Of a stretch of DNA of 51,269 nucleotides, positions 17,934 to 27,790 are shown piece by piece. Each line of letters starts with the position of its first letter. Positions within the stretch are counted from its first letter, which is position 1. Source of the DNA: Candidatus Endobugula sertula (GTDB lineage Bacteria > Pseudomonadota > Gammaproteobacteria > Pseudomonadales > Cellvibrionaceae); NCBI GenBank assembly GCA_001723645.1, contig MDLC01000019.1, forward strand, positions 1-51,269, read 5' to 3'. The notes under the pieces are model-generated. The model did no database searches. It was not told where the DNA came from and was given only the letters and a program-made list of their open reading frames with translations. The position numbers and the translations under genes are program-made.

Positions 17934-20674
17934 AATGAGGGTGCCGTTTCTTCTGGAACGATTGTGGCTTGTTCACAGGTGTTATTAGTGGTTGTACCAT
18001 TTGCTGAGGCCAACAGAGTAATCTCACCTAGGTCACCGTTTAGGGCCAGTTGATCACCTGTGTGGACGAGTTGGGTGGCATGATTAACACCGACAACAGT
18101 GGGAATACCAAACTCGCGTCCGATAATAGCGGTATGTGATAGTAAAGAACCTTTCTCACTGATAATACCTGCTGCCTGTGACATGAGAAATACCCAGCCG
18201 GGATCTGTCATGCGGGTGACCAGAATCTCGCCATTAATCTTTAAATCCATACTGGGGGACTGCAATACGCGGGCAGGAGCAGTCACGTTACCTTTACTAA
18301 CCCCAATACCTTTTAGCTGGCCATTGGCTAGTGGGGTTGGCATCGTATTGTAATAGCTTAAATTTGGGGCTTCTCCTCGATAAATCAGGCGGTCTGGCAT
18401 TTCCATATTGCGATACTGTTCCAGTGCTTGTTTTTCAGCGATTACTTGAGACTTTTTAGTGTGTTTTTTATCCTCTATCGAGTAGGCTTGTAAATCGTGC
18501 AAACGAAGATAAAACACATCTTCTGCTTTATCCAGTAATTGATCTTGGTGCATCCGTTGACCAAGCTCTAGAAAGAGTGATTTTACTGCGCCATAAATTC
18601 TAGCGCGATTGATACGCATATTCTCACGGTCTTTAATGGCTTGACGGGCCTTGCCAAGGAAAAAGTTAAACACCCACTTTTGCCATGTCGCATTTTTTAA
18701 TCGTTGCTTGATGATTGCTTCAGCATGACCAAGAATCCGTTGTTGCCGCATTTTAAAGGATTTAAGAGTAGAGGTATTGGCGAGTTGGTTTTTTAGCATA
18801 CCTGCCAATATCCAGGGTTGCATTTTCAGTGTGGGGGTTTCAAGTTTTAATTCTTCTAGCGTTCTATCAGAAAATTTCTCCAGATAGTTATCCCATAACA
18901 CCATCAATTCGGTTTTAGCCTGTAGTGAAGCTGGTTCCAGCGTCTTATTGGTGGCATTATCAGACAGGGTATACCAAATTTCCTTCGGTTTTTTTTCAAA
19001 AATATGTTGTAAATAAGGTGATTGTAAAATCAACTCTTTCATACCCAATAACAGGATGATGGGTTGTTCTGATTCCATACCTTCTATGCCACAGAGTAGA
19101 TCGTTAGCTAGGTTATCGTGTGTGTCCAGACCCAATGCAGTTAAACGAGCTTTGTAAAGATCGTGGGCTTTCATCGCAAAATAATCATTAATGATGGTTG
19201 GTGCCCATTCTTTAAAGAGGATGTCACAGGTGTCTTGATAAAACTGATAAATGTCAGCCGATGACTTGCTTTCCTGTTGGTCAATAAAGGTTTGGATTTC
19301 TGTGTATTTATCCTGAAAAACCGTAAACAGGCGTTTCATAGTACGTTGATGGGTGAATACTAAGTGTATGAGTATAAAAAATGATTTTACACGGCGTGAA
19401 AAGGAAGGGGTAACCAGTGGCCACTCTATACCTTCAAGGCCGATAAAGGAACGCCAGCCTTGTTGGCTGCGCCGAGACACCAGCACTGCTTCCATAATGC
19501 GGCGTGCATTCTGTAATTGATAGTAAACTCGGCCATTGACTCTTATTAATAACTCAGCAAATTGTTTTTCGTGATTCTTGATAAAGGTCCTGGGTAGTTT
19601 AAACGCTTTGGCCGCCGCAAGAAAAACGCCCTGGTAAGCCTGTCTGGCGAAATCAATACTTAATGGTAGGGTAATGCCAGGATAGGACTCAATAATATTG
19701 GAGTTATCGAGTATTTTTAATTCACCTATCGGAATGGCGGTAATCGGTCTGGCTTGTAATAAAAGGAGTTCTTTATTCGCATTGAAGGCAAACTCGATAT
19801 CTTGTGCGCAACCCAGGTGCTGTTCAAGGTGTAAACCTAGTTCTGCAATGTGAATGGCTTCGGCCTCACTTAACACCGGTTGCTCTTGTAATTCTGCAAC
19901 GACGTTGTTTTCAGTGGTGCCTCTATGCCCGTTTGGATTGGCATCCAGGCGCACACTTTTCTTGTGAACAACCGATACTACACGTTGAGTCCCACGTTCA
20001 ACGTAAAACATATCGCTGTCAGAACGGTCGGAAACTATACCTTCACCGACACCGTAAGCTGCAACAATAGCGGATTCGTTCATATTGCCCGCGGTATTCA
20101 TGGTAAATAGTACACCAGACTTTGTTGCAGAAACCATTTCTTGAATGACAACAGCCATACCATCACTGATATTCAAGTTATTATTTAATCGGTATTTAAT
20201 GGCGCGTGCAGAATAAAGTGACGCGATGCAGGACTTAATGCTATCGATTAATGTTGTCGGTGTGACATAAAGAAAAGAATCTAGTTGCCCGGCAAAGGAA
20301 TGATGTTGACCATCTTCTGCTAACGCTGAGGATCGTACAGACACATGATACTGTGAACCAAAAGTATGTTGACATCTCATTGTTATGGAATGCTTATATT
20401 CCGATGTCATCGACAGAGACAGAATCATCTCTGCAATTTTTTGCGCCGTTTGAATAATATTTTTATGATCAGCCGTTGTCAGTGATGCGAGTAATACTTG
20501 AATTTTGGTATTAAGGGGTTGCAAGTAATGAGCGACTTCATTACTGGGAAAAATTAAAAAGGTAGGAACTTTATACCCCAATTTATCTAATTTCACCAGA
20601 CTGCGGCCTTTTCCTCCACATTGTCTTAATAGCTCTGGAGATTGGTGTATTGACTTGATGGATAACAGTGGCAT
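17930..20674 (-). CDS. PEP-synthase-like dikinase 2 (ATP-grasp plus phosphohistidine domain)
   Basis: 914 residues. The N-terminal PPDK/PEP-synthase ATP-binding domain contains GGKGRSLVKLDKLGY and SVRSSALAEDGQHHSFAGQ. A long helical middle domain follows. The C-terminal swivelling domain contains KGSLLSHTAIIGREFGIPTVV with the phospho-accepting histidine. The TIM-barrel PEP/pyruvate domain of true PEP synthase is absent, so the layout equals that of rifampicin phosphotransferase, which moves the beta-phosphate of ATP to a hydroxyl of a small molecule. The middle domain should define the substrate. A paralogue lies two genes upstream in the same operon (22922-25516). I infer phosphorylation of a lipid alcohol or a related intermediate. 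The fold is certain, the substrate unknown. Confidence 0.8.
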   Translation of the reverse strand: MPLLSIKSIHQSPELLRQCGGKGRSLVKLDKLGYKVPTFLIFPSNEVAHYLQPLNTKIQVLLASLTTADHKNIIQTAQKIAEMILSLSMTSEYKHSITMRCQHTFGSQYHVSVRSSALAEDGQHHSFAGQLDSFLYVTPTTLIDSIKSCIASLYSARAIKYRLNNNLNISDGMAVVIQEMVSATKSGVLFTMNTAGNMNESAIVAAYGVGEGIVSDRSDSDMFYVERGTQRVVSVVHKKSVRLDANPNGHRGTTENNVVAELQEQPVLSEAEAIHIAELGLHLEQHLGCAQDIEFAFNANKELLLLQARPITAIPIGELKILDNSNIIESYPGITLPLSIDFARQAYQGVFLAAAKAFKLPRTFIKNHEKQFAELLIRVNGRVYYQLQNARRIMEAVLVSRRSQQGWRSFIGLEGIEWPLVTPSFSRRVKSFFILIHLVFTHQRTMKRLFTVFQDKYTEIQTFIDQQESKSSADIYQFYQDTCDILFKEWAPTIINDYFAMKAHDLYKARLTALGLDTHDNLANDLLCGIEGMESEQPIILLLGMKELILQSPYLQHIFEKKPKEIWYTLSDNATNKTLEPASLQAKTELMVLWDNYLEKFSDRTLEELKLETPTLKMQPWILAGMLKNQLANTSTLKSFKMRQQRILGHAEAIIKQRLKNATWQKWVFNFFLGKARQAIKDRENMRINRARIYGAVKSLFLELGQRMHQDQLLDKAEDVFYLRLHDLQAYSIEDKKHTKKSQVIAEKQALEQYRNMEMPDRLIYRGEAPNLSYYNTMPTPLANGQLKGIGVSKGNVTAPARVLQSPSMDLKINGEILVTRMTDPGWVFLMSQAAGIISEKGSLLSHTAIIGREFGIPTVVGVNHATQLVHTGDQLALNGDLGEITLLASANGTTTNNTCEQATIVPEETAPSL

Positions 20675-20743
20675 TGAGTATTTTCTATGAGTTAGGATCT
20701 TATAAAATATTGTAAGTCATGTAGGATTTCCAAGCGAAGTCCA

Positions 20744-21665
20744 TTAAACGACTAGGTTATACTGACTCAGCAATACCACCAAAAAGGTTAATTGTAAGAC
20801 CGACGCAACATACTCTGTAGCAGGTCTAATAATATTGGTCTCTGGTGTTAAGGTGACAATAAAACGCAGGCAGATGCAGGTATAGATGAGTAAAATCGCT
20901 CCAATCAACCAAGGTAGCCCAAAGGGCCAGATGCAACCGGGCATTGATTAAAAGCAGTAATATACCCGATAAACTAGTAAATAACAGAGGTAAACAACAA
21001 GCGAAGCGCGGGCCTAATATTTTGGAGTAGGTGACGTACTCAGTTTCCTGTTCTGGCGCACGAATTTTTCGTGCAATTTCCCAGGCAGTGACGGGAAAAA
21101 AATAAGCGAAAACAACCGCAGCTACCCAAGTATCAAATGTACCCAAAGCATTGGCAGTGACGAACATAGCAATAGCAGCCACATAAGCGTTAACCAGTAA
21201 CCCCATCGGTTGGTGGGTGACTAAAGCCAGCAGTAAGTTATGACTTAAAATATCCTTAATAAAAAACCATTTAAAGGTTAAAAATCCAAATGCCAACGCA
21301 GCGATAAAAAACATAATGACCCAGTCAAGACTGATATTGAGAATAATCATCAGTATCACTAAACATATGCCAAGCCATTTTAAATCAGAGGTATGAACCG
21401 CGCCGCGTGCGACAGCACGGTGAGGAAATAAAACTCTGTCCACCTCTAAGTCTTTAAATTCATCAAATATACGCATTAAGAGTGATAGGGGAAAAAGAGT
21501 AATAAAGCCAATAACGGTAGGATATCCAATAATGAATACATCAACCCCCAATACTGCTTGAGTTGAAAAATACAGTCCCAAAAAAGTAATGGCTGCATAG
21601 GGAATAAAACGCTGTAAAGGAAACATCTCTTTAAAATATACATTCAGTCGTTGATACATGTTCAT
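20744..21665 (-). pseudogene. UbiA-family prenyltransferase with one frameshift
   Basis: The first 245 or so residues, from ATG 21665, are a multi-span membrane protein with the UbiA aspartate motif FDEFKDLEVD near residue 68, which binds Mg-prenyl diphosphate, and a later short KIRAPEQE-type acidic region. Near 20918-20926 (CCCAAAGGG on the + strand) the frame turns hydrophilic and stops at 20826. The next frame instead continues with hydrophobic segments (WLIGAILLIYTCICLRF) to a stop at 20744. Removing one base restores a protein of about 306 residues, normal for UbiA. The family attaches prenyl groups to aromatic acids, or to glycerol phosphates as in archaeal DGGGP synthase. The gene is 5 bp downstream of the acyltransferase. 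It is either recently broken or affected by a sequencing indel. Confidence 0.75.
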
Positions 21666-21669
21666 AGCT

Positions 21670-22917
21670 TTATTGTGTACTTGTTATATTGGTTGGGGAT
21701 TGATCCGTGGTCAAAGGTTTTACATGCCGAGTGAGTAGTTGATAGTGGCGTGTTTGTGTCGCAAACTTTTTGGTAATATGAATATTGGGTGTGTCACTGC
21801 GCAGCAGAGCAATAATAGCAGCCTTGTATTGAGGATTGTTCTTAATTTGTAGCGCACAGTGATAATAAATTGCTTTAGTCATACTCAGGCGGCGATTATT
21901 TTTTTTCAGACCTCGCATGGCTGCACGCTTTATAGCACTATACAGTATGCCAGTTTGGTAGGCGTTGGCGACTTCACCTTTATGTTCGTTCAGTTTAAAC
22001 TTTAACTTTGCCCACAAATGGGTGCGGCCATTCATGGATCGAATAGCAGCCATTTTATCTTGAAATACAACAGAAAACCCAACAGGTTCGTCGTTGTCAT
22101 CTAATAAAAAAAGGCTGGTATCAATGTCCGTTATTTTCCACAGAGCGCTAAATTGTTGTTTAAAATACTGGAAGCTGACGGGTAAAAAACCAGGCATACC
22201 TCGGTAAGTTTTTTGAATAAGACACCATAATAACTCTATAGCTTTGTCTTGATGGTAATGTTTGAATGAGACAAATTGATAACCGAGTTCCAGGCTTTGT
22301 TGATAGTCGACGGTGAGTTCAGCCATCGACTTTTCCATCGCATCGGATGACAACCAGTGGCTTTCCCAGGTGTATTTACAGATAAAGCCATTTTCCTTGA
22401 AGTGATCTAGATAGTATTTTGGATTACGAGGTTCACCAATGAATCCCTGGCTATCAAAACAATCGCTTTGATATCGGTAGCGGTGATAAATAGAAAAATC
22501 AACGGGGCCAATTATTGATGCGCAACCTTTATTTTGTAGGTACTGAACGGCGGTATTGATCAAACGATAGGCTAATGCTGAGTCTTCCTTGGCTTCGTAT
22601 AAACCAATAAGTCCTGTATTAAGGCGGGTATGGTTTGAAGATAGGTCTCGATCCACTATTGCTGCTATCCTTCCGATATATTGTTTCCCTCTCTTTGCCA
22701 GCCAGTATCGACTATGACTCTGTTGCAGAAAAAAATTTTTGCCAGGATCGAATAAGGCTTTCTCTGATGTATGAAAACGAGGCAATTGCTGAGAAAAACA
22801 TTTATCCATATCCAGTGCGAGAGCAATAAATGCCTGTAGCCGCTTTTTGTTACCATCAACGGCAATAATTTCAACATCGGTGTCCAGACGAGGGGGGGGG
22901 TTAACAGATATGTCCAT
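21670..22917 (-). CDS. GNAT-like acyltransferase, YghO-like
   Basis: About 415 residues from ATG 22917, which lies 5 bases after the stop of the preceding dikinase-like gene; the longer frame up to 22974 only overlaps that gene. The middle region (WLAKRGKQYIGRIAAIVD, then IIGPVDFSIYHRYRY and YLDHFKENGF) has the layout of the YghO-like group of the acyl-CoA N-acyltransferase superfamily. Members are often found near lipid genes, but their substrates are poorly known. Codons 6-9 contain a run of nine C (22892-22900 on the + strand as G), which could shift frame on replication. In an operon with an aminotransferase-reductase, N-acylation of a long-chain amine would be a sensible but unproven role. 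Confidence 0.6.
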   Translation of the reverse strand: MDISVNPPPRLDTDVEIIAVDGNKKRLQAFIALALDMDKCFSQQLPRFHTSEKALFDPGKNFFLQQSHSRYWLAKRGKQYIGRIAAIVDRDLSSNHTRLNTGLIGLYEAKEDSALAYRLINTAVQYLQNKGCASIIGPVDFSIYHRYRYQSDCFDSQGFIGEPRNPKYYLDHFKENGFICKYTWESHWLSSDAMEKSMAELTVDYQQSLELGYQFVSFKHYHQDKAIELLWCLIQKTYRGMPGFLPVSFQYFKQQFSALWKITDIDTSLFLLDDNDEPVGFSVVFQDKMAAIRSMNGRTHLWAKLKFKLNEHKGEVANAYQTGILYSAIKRAAMRGLKKNNRRLSMTKAIYYHCALQIKNNPQYKAAIIALLRSDTPNIHITKKFATQTRHYQLLTRHVKPLTTDQSPTNITSTQ

Positions 22918-22921
22918 TCTA

Positions 22922-25516
22922 TCAATGCCCACTAAGAATGCATATCTCACCACTATATCCATCGATACGAACACGCATTCCGGTTTTTAATCGGGTGCAG
23001 GCATGTTTAACCGCCAGAACGGCAGGTATGCCATATTCCCGAGAGACCACAGCTCCGTGGGATAAAACACCACCCGCTTCAGTAATTAAGCCAGATATAG
23101 ATGAGAATAACAGGGTATAAGAGGGGTCAGTGTAGGGCGCAACTAAAATAGTCCCCAACTTTATATTTGTGGTTGTATCAGGGCTGTTTTGCACCCATAT
23201 TTCACCCTTGATGACTCCAGGAGAGCTCGCAGTGCCCTTGAGGATAGTGCGATTACTGCTCGTGTCGATGTGGGTAACATCTTTCGTTGTCGGTTCTCTG
23301 GATGGAGTAAATATTTCATTGGGCTTGTTAAAATTTCGAAAGCAACGATAGTGTTTGTGGTTTTTTTGTAATTTTTCTGCCAGATTTTGGTCTTGAGGAT
23401 TACGAAAGTACTGTAGAGCCTCCACATAATCAAGAAAAAAAATAGCATTTGGACATTCAATCTGTTGTTGTTTATAGAGTCGTTGACCGAGTTCAAGGAA
23501 GGCTTGTCGAATCACCCGATACATTTTAGTTGATAAGTCCCTCATCTCTTCCCGTAACACTAACAACTCTCTATGTGTGAACAGTTTTTTCTTTAAGCCA
23601 GAAGAGGTGATTTTATTTAATTCATTCTGAAAATGTTGCTTTTGTTTTTTTTGGGATTTCTTGGGGTTGCTGTCTTCTCCTTGCGTTAACATCGTTAAAA
23701 AACTTTGGAAGACTTGAGAGGGATCTTCATCCCAACACTTAACCAGTAAATCCAATTCCCGCCGACTATGATGTTTGTGTTTGTTAATGAAAGCGTTTAA
23801 GCGATGAGAAAAAGGGTAGCTTTGTTGCTGATGATACTTTTTACATAGAGACTCGACCGTTTCAGTATGCATAAAATTGGATAGTGCTGGGGATAACAAA
23901 CACTCCCGACTCAATTCCCAAAGCTCATTGACATGCCGAAGATGTGATATATTATCTAAGCCACCCATTAAATGCAGCTCGTTGACAGTAGGGTTAGCTT
24001 TTCGGTTATATTTTCTCAGGCTGTCTTTGAATAGGGTGGCACCATTTGAGTTATCATAAATGGTATTAAAGTATTCGCCTTCTATTTTCCGATGATGAAC
24101 GTTAATTAAAATTTTCACCCAACTGCTTAATTCACTGTCAGACATAAGACTAACATCTTGTTGTTCCAAAATGACGATTTGCTTTTGAATGTCATTAAGT
24201 ACTCTAGAAGCAGCGCGCAGTCTGGATTTGATAGAACGGTTAATGGAATATAATATTCTTAATCCATGGACTATCGATATAATCGTATACTTTGTGATTT
24301 GCCCACTTCCACTGTGTTGGCTCTCTATTCCTAAATCGGCTTCAAATTGCTGCTCTATAAATCCAGGAATTTTTCTTACTCCTGCTTTTACCGCACTAAG
24401 GTTCCAGTAAGGAAAACCCATAAAACGTTTGGTCCAGCGAGCAATGGGTTGTTTAGGATGCATGCCCACTTTTTTTAAAAAAGCGGGCATAGTGCTCTCA
24501 AATGTACTTTCATAGAGGGACCACATCAACGGTGTCGGTATGCTAGAAGCAACGCCACCGTCTTTAAAATCAGCGTTGCTCCATTCACAAGAGGTAGAAA
24601 AGTGAATAGCCGCTATGGGGCGTGCCTGCAGGATGTAAAACTCGCCCTGTAAATAGCTCCATTCAATATCTTGAGGAGTGCCATAAAAAGCCTGAATATC
24701 CAACGCTATGGCACATAAGGATTTCAATTGTTGTGCTGACAGCAGAGGCTTTATATTTTCCATTTTGCTATCAATATTGGGTGTTAAATGATCGGTATAC
24801 CAATTATATTGGACGTGTTGTGGCGTGATTTCTCCCTGAACCAATGCTTCACCTAAACCTTCAGCAGCATTGATCACCATCGTGCAATCATCTCCGGAGA
24901 GTGGATCGACAGTAAAGAGCACACCAGAAACTTCACCGTCAATTAAGCCCTGTATCACTAAAGCTGGTGTTAGATGATTTAGGGAAATTCCTCTACTGAG
25001 GCAGTACTGGATAACCCGGCTGTTAAAAGCGGATGCCCAGCAAGTGACTATTGCATGGGCAAGGCTAGCTTTATCACGTACGCCAAGTACACTTTCATAC
25101 TGTCCGGCAAAGGAACTGCCAGCCATATCTTCTAACACGGAAGAAGAGCGCACAGCAATACTGGGATAGCCCTGACCAAGTAACTTTTCCATCAAGACAA
25201 GTAAGGGGTCCAGCAGGCTAGAGGAGAGATGCCAGTGTTTGATCGTGGACTTAATGTCTTTGGCGAGTTTTAATACTGACTGATTAGCATGGGTAGCTTG
25301 ACGCAACTGAAAAACTTTGTTTTGTAATTCGTGATCTTCCTGTAGACGCTTATCAAAAGCCTCAGTGATTAAAACACCACCATCAGGGACTGTAAAATTT
25401 GCTTTTTTCAATTGTGCCAGATTAAAGCCTTTGTTGCCCATTTGTGCACTAGATTGTTTGTCTATTCTCTCGAAGCTATAAAGAATAGGTGGGTTTTGAT
25501 CAAGAAAAGTATTCAT
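22922..25516 (-). CDS. PEP-synthase-like dikinase 1 (ATP-grasp plus phosphohistidine domain)
   Basis: 864 residues. The N-terminal ATP-binding domain has MGNKGFNLAQLKKANF and AVRSSSVLEDMAGSSFAGQ, and ends with the family's DIEWSYLQGEFYILQARPI. A long variable helical domain follows, then the swivelling phosphohistidine domain EAGGVLSHGAVVSREYGIPAV. As in its paralogue at 17930-20674, the PEP/pyruvate TIM barrel is absent, so it is built like rifampicin phosphotransferase rather than PEP synthase. The ATG overlaps the stop of the aminotransferase gene (TGATG at 25516), so the two are translationally coupled. Two different dikinases in one operon would permit two successive phosphorylations, for example alcohol to phosphate to diphosphate, but this is inference. 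Confidence 0.8.
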   Translation of the reverse strand: MNTFLDQNPPILYSFERIDKQSSAQMGNKGFNLAQLKKANFTVPDGGVLITEAFDKRLQEDHELQNKVFQLRQATHANQSVLKLAKDIKSTIKHWHLSSSLLDPLLVLMEKLLGQGYPSIAVRSSSVLEDMAGSSFAGQYESVLGVRDKASLAHAIVTCWASAFNSRVIQYCLSRGISLNHLTPALVIQGLIDGEVSGVLFTVDPLSGDDCTMVINAAEGLGEALVQGEITPQHVQYNWYTDHLTPNIDSKMENIKPLLSAQQLKSLCAIALDIQAFYGTPQDIEWSYLQGEFYILQARPIAAIHFSTSCEWSNADFKDGGVASSIPTPLMWSLYESTFESTMPAFLKKVGMHPKQPIARWTKRFMGFPYWNLSAVKAGVRKIPGFIEQQFEADLGIESQHSGSGQITKYTIISIVHGLRILYSINRSIKSRLRAASRVLNDIQKQIVILEQQDVSLMSDSELSSWVKILINVHHRKIEGEYFNTIYDNSNGATLFKDSLRKYNRKANPTVNELHLMGGLDNISHLRHVNELWELSRECLLSPALSNFMHTETVESLCKKYHQQQSYPFSHRLNAFINKHKHHSRRELDLLVKCWDEDPSQVFQSFLTMLTQGEDSNPKKSQKKQKQHFQNELNKITSSGLKKKLFTHRELLVLREEMRDLSTKMYRVIRQAFLELGQRLYKQQQIECPNAIFFLDYVEALQYFRNPQDQNLAEKLQKNHKHYRCFRNFNKPNEIFTPSREPTTKDVTHIDTSSNRTILKGTASSPGVIKGEIWVQNSPDTTTNIKLGTILVAPYTDPSYTLLFSSISGLITEAGGVLSHGAVVSREYGIPAVLAVKHACTRLKTGMRVRIDGYSGEICILSGH

Positions 25517-27790
25517 CAGAAGCTAATGCCTACCTTAGATTGAGAAAATAAAAATCCGTGTTTTTTACCAATGCGGCCTATTTTTTCAACCTGCTCTGGT
25601 TTAATAGCACCAAAAGAAAAACTCTGTTGATCTTTTTCAAATCCCATCAATATTGTTTCGGCGATACATGCGTAACTTTGACCACTGGCAAGCGGTATGC
25701 TTCGTAACAATAGCTTTTCCTGTGCAGGTAATTGCACTACACCGCCAAAAATAACTTTGATACCTTTATTATTCTCTATTAAAGCTTTACTACAATTCAT
25801 TGGTACTGAAATATCACAGATAACTGTATTGGCTGAAAAATGCTCTGGCTGTAAAAAAGCCTTGTCATCATTGGTGGCAACAATAACGACAGAACATTGC
25901 TTGATATCATCCAATGAGTCGGCAATTTTAATGGGGCTATGCTCACCGAGTTCATTATTTAATTGTTTCCACAGTTGTTGTGCCGTGTATTTCCCTCTCT
26001 TCATATTTTTGATTAACTCGGTGGCCTGTAGGGTGTTTTCCAGTGGGCTGCGTGGTTGGCCACCATCTGCTAAATACTCCAAAGTGTAGGCGGCAACGCC
26101 GATGGCTGTACGAATTGCCTTGGATCGGCTGGAAGCACTGTTACCACCCAATAAACACAATTCGGCAACATATCGGATACAAATCTGAGCATAGGTGGAA
26201 CTGATATTACCTCCTGCGCCGATAATCCCCATTTTATGTAGCCCTACCTGATGGCTGCTATGTTGGTTATGGATTTCGTTTAATACAGCATCAATACCAG
26301 TGTGTATAGTAAAACTATTACCTGTGGTAAGCTTGACTCTTGAGTTAGGTATTGAGCGACCATCGTTGGTAATAATGGATGTATACTGTCCCAATCCTAT
26401 CACTGACACTTGATATGACTCTTCAAGTATACTGACACCACGATGACATAAGTCACGGAGTGTGGTGCCGTCAGCTTCTTTTAATGCATGCTTTGCCATG
26501 GCAGAAGTAAAGCCCAAGCCCAAAAAAGTAATTGCTATGCGCTTTCCTTGTTGGTTTTGAATAATTTGACGGCTTAGTACCAGTGGTTCTGATATAGGCA
26601 TGATCTTTTTTAGCAACCACTCAATGGTTCTATCACTGAGTATTGCCAGAGACGGGTCGGCAATCTTTACGCTAGTACTGTCGATATAATGACTGAGAAA
26701 ACCGACCTTGCTGACAACATTAGAGTCATCCTCAATCACTACATCGCCATGATGAAATGTTTGTAATGGCCGCAGTTGGCGATCTTCCTTTTTCAGTGAA
26801 AACTCAATCAGCTTATAAAGATCTTCGGCTTCAAGTACTCGACAAAGCTCATCGAGCGCACATATCAGTGTTTCGATCTCACTATTGCTGATGTAAACTG
26901 ATGGCTGAATGCGTATAGCAGTAGTGGTCGATAAGGGGGTGGCAACGCGAATATTAAAGTTGTTAAGTAAATAACCGGAAAATACGTACCCCATATAGCC
27001 ACTACGAGCCAGTAATTGAAAACCATAGCTTTGGCTAAAGAGGTAGTCTTTGAAGCTTACCGCCAACATTAAACCTTGACCACGTATGGCAGTGATGATG
27101 TCGGGGTAACGATATTGGAGCTGTAGCAACTGTTGTTTTAGTGTAGCGCCAATAGTGCAGATGCGTCGTTTTTCTTTCTGGCATATTGATAAGGTCTTTA
27201 GTGCGATAGCCGATGAATAATCATCTTCAGCATATGTTGATGTGTGAATAAGGCCAAAGGCTTCTTGATAGGCACATTCTTCTATCAATAGTGCCCCAAC
27301 TTTAGCGACACCTCCACCTAGAGCTTTTCCCAATAGATAATAATCAGCATGGACCGTGGTATGGAATGAGGCTAAGAATCGCCCTGTGCGAAAAAAACCA
27401 CTTTGTATTTCGTCAAAGATCAGTGGCGCATGACAATGCTTTGCTTGCAAGGCAAGATTTTCAAGTACGTCTACCGGAATAGAATGAGCGCCACCTTCGC
27501 CTAGAATGGGCTCAACAAATATCCCTGCGATAGCAGACATGGAAACCGTTTTTAATTCAATGCGGTGATCAAATAATAAGTTCGGCAATAACAACTCAAC
27601 ATTGTGCTTACTGACAATACGTTGAATATCGGATAAATCCCAGTTGAAAAACTCGGTGCCTTTATGATTGCGTAGAAACGGCGTTCGGAAGCTTTCTCGA
27701 TGAGTTAAAGCGAGAGCGGCTAGTGATTTACCATGAAAAGATTTTTCAGCGGCAAGAAATACAGGTTGTATGGTTTCAAGTTGCTGCTTA
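25516..27790 (-). CDS. Class III aminotransferase (C-terminal part) fused to AAR-like reductase
   Basis: This frame continues the aminotransferase encoded at 27788-28402 after a one-base slip in a run of nine A. The first possible start is a TTG at 27594, but homology extends up to the slip site. FDEIQSGFFRTG and YYLLGKALGGGVAKVG give the PLP-binding aspartate and lysine. From about residue 340 (counted from 27594) the protein matches cyanobacterial acyl-ACP reductase: GLGQYTSIITNDG, TTGNSFTIHT, MGIIGAGGNISS, VIFGGVVQL and SYACIAETIL, with Cys643 at the catalytic AAR position. Such a fusion would reduce an acyl-carrier thioester to an aldehyde and then transaminate it to a primary amine, as the aminotransferase-reductase TamH does for tambjamine. 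Substrate chain length is not evident. Confidence 0.75.

Noticed and set aside
17930-25516. Two phosphoenolpyruvate synthases (ppsA)
   Set aside because: Both lack the C-terminal PEP/pyruvate barrel after the phosphohistidine domain.
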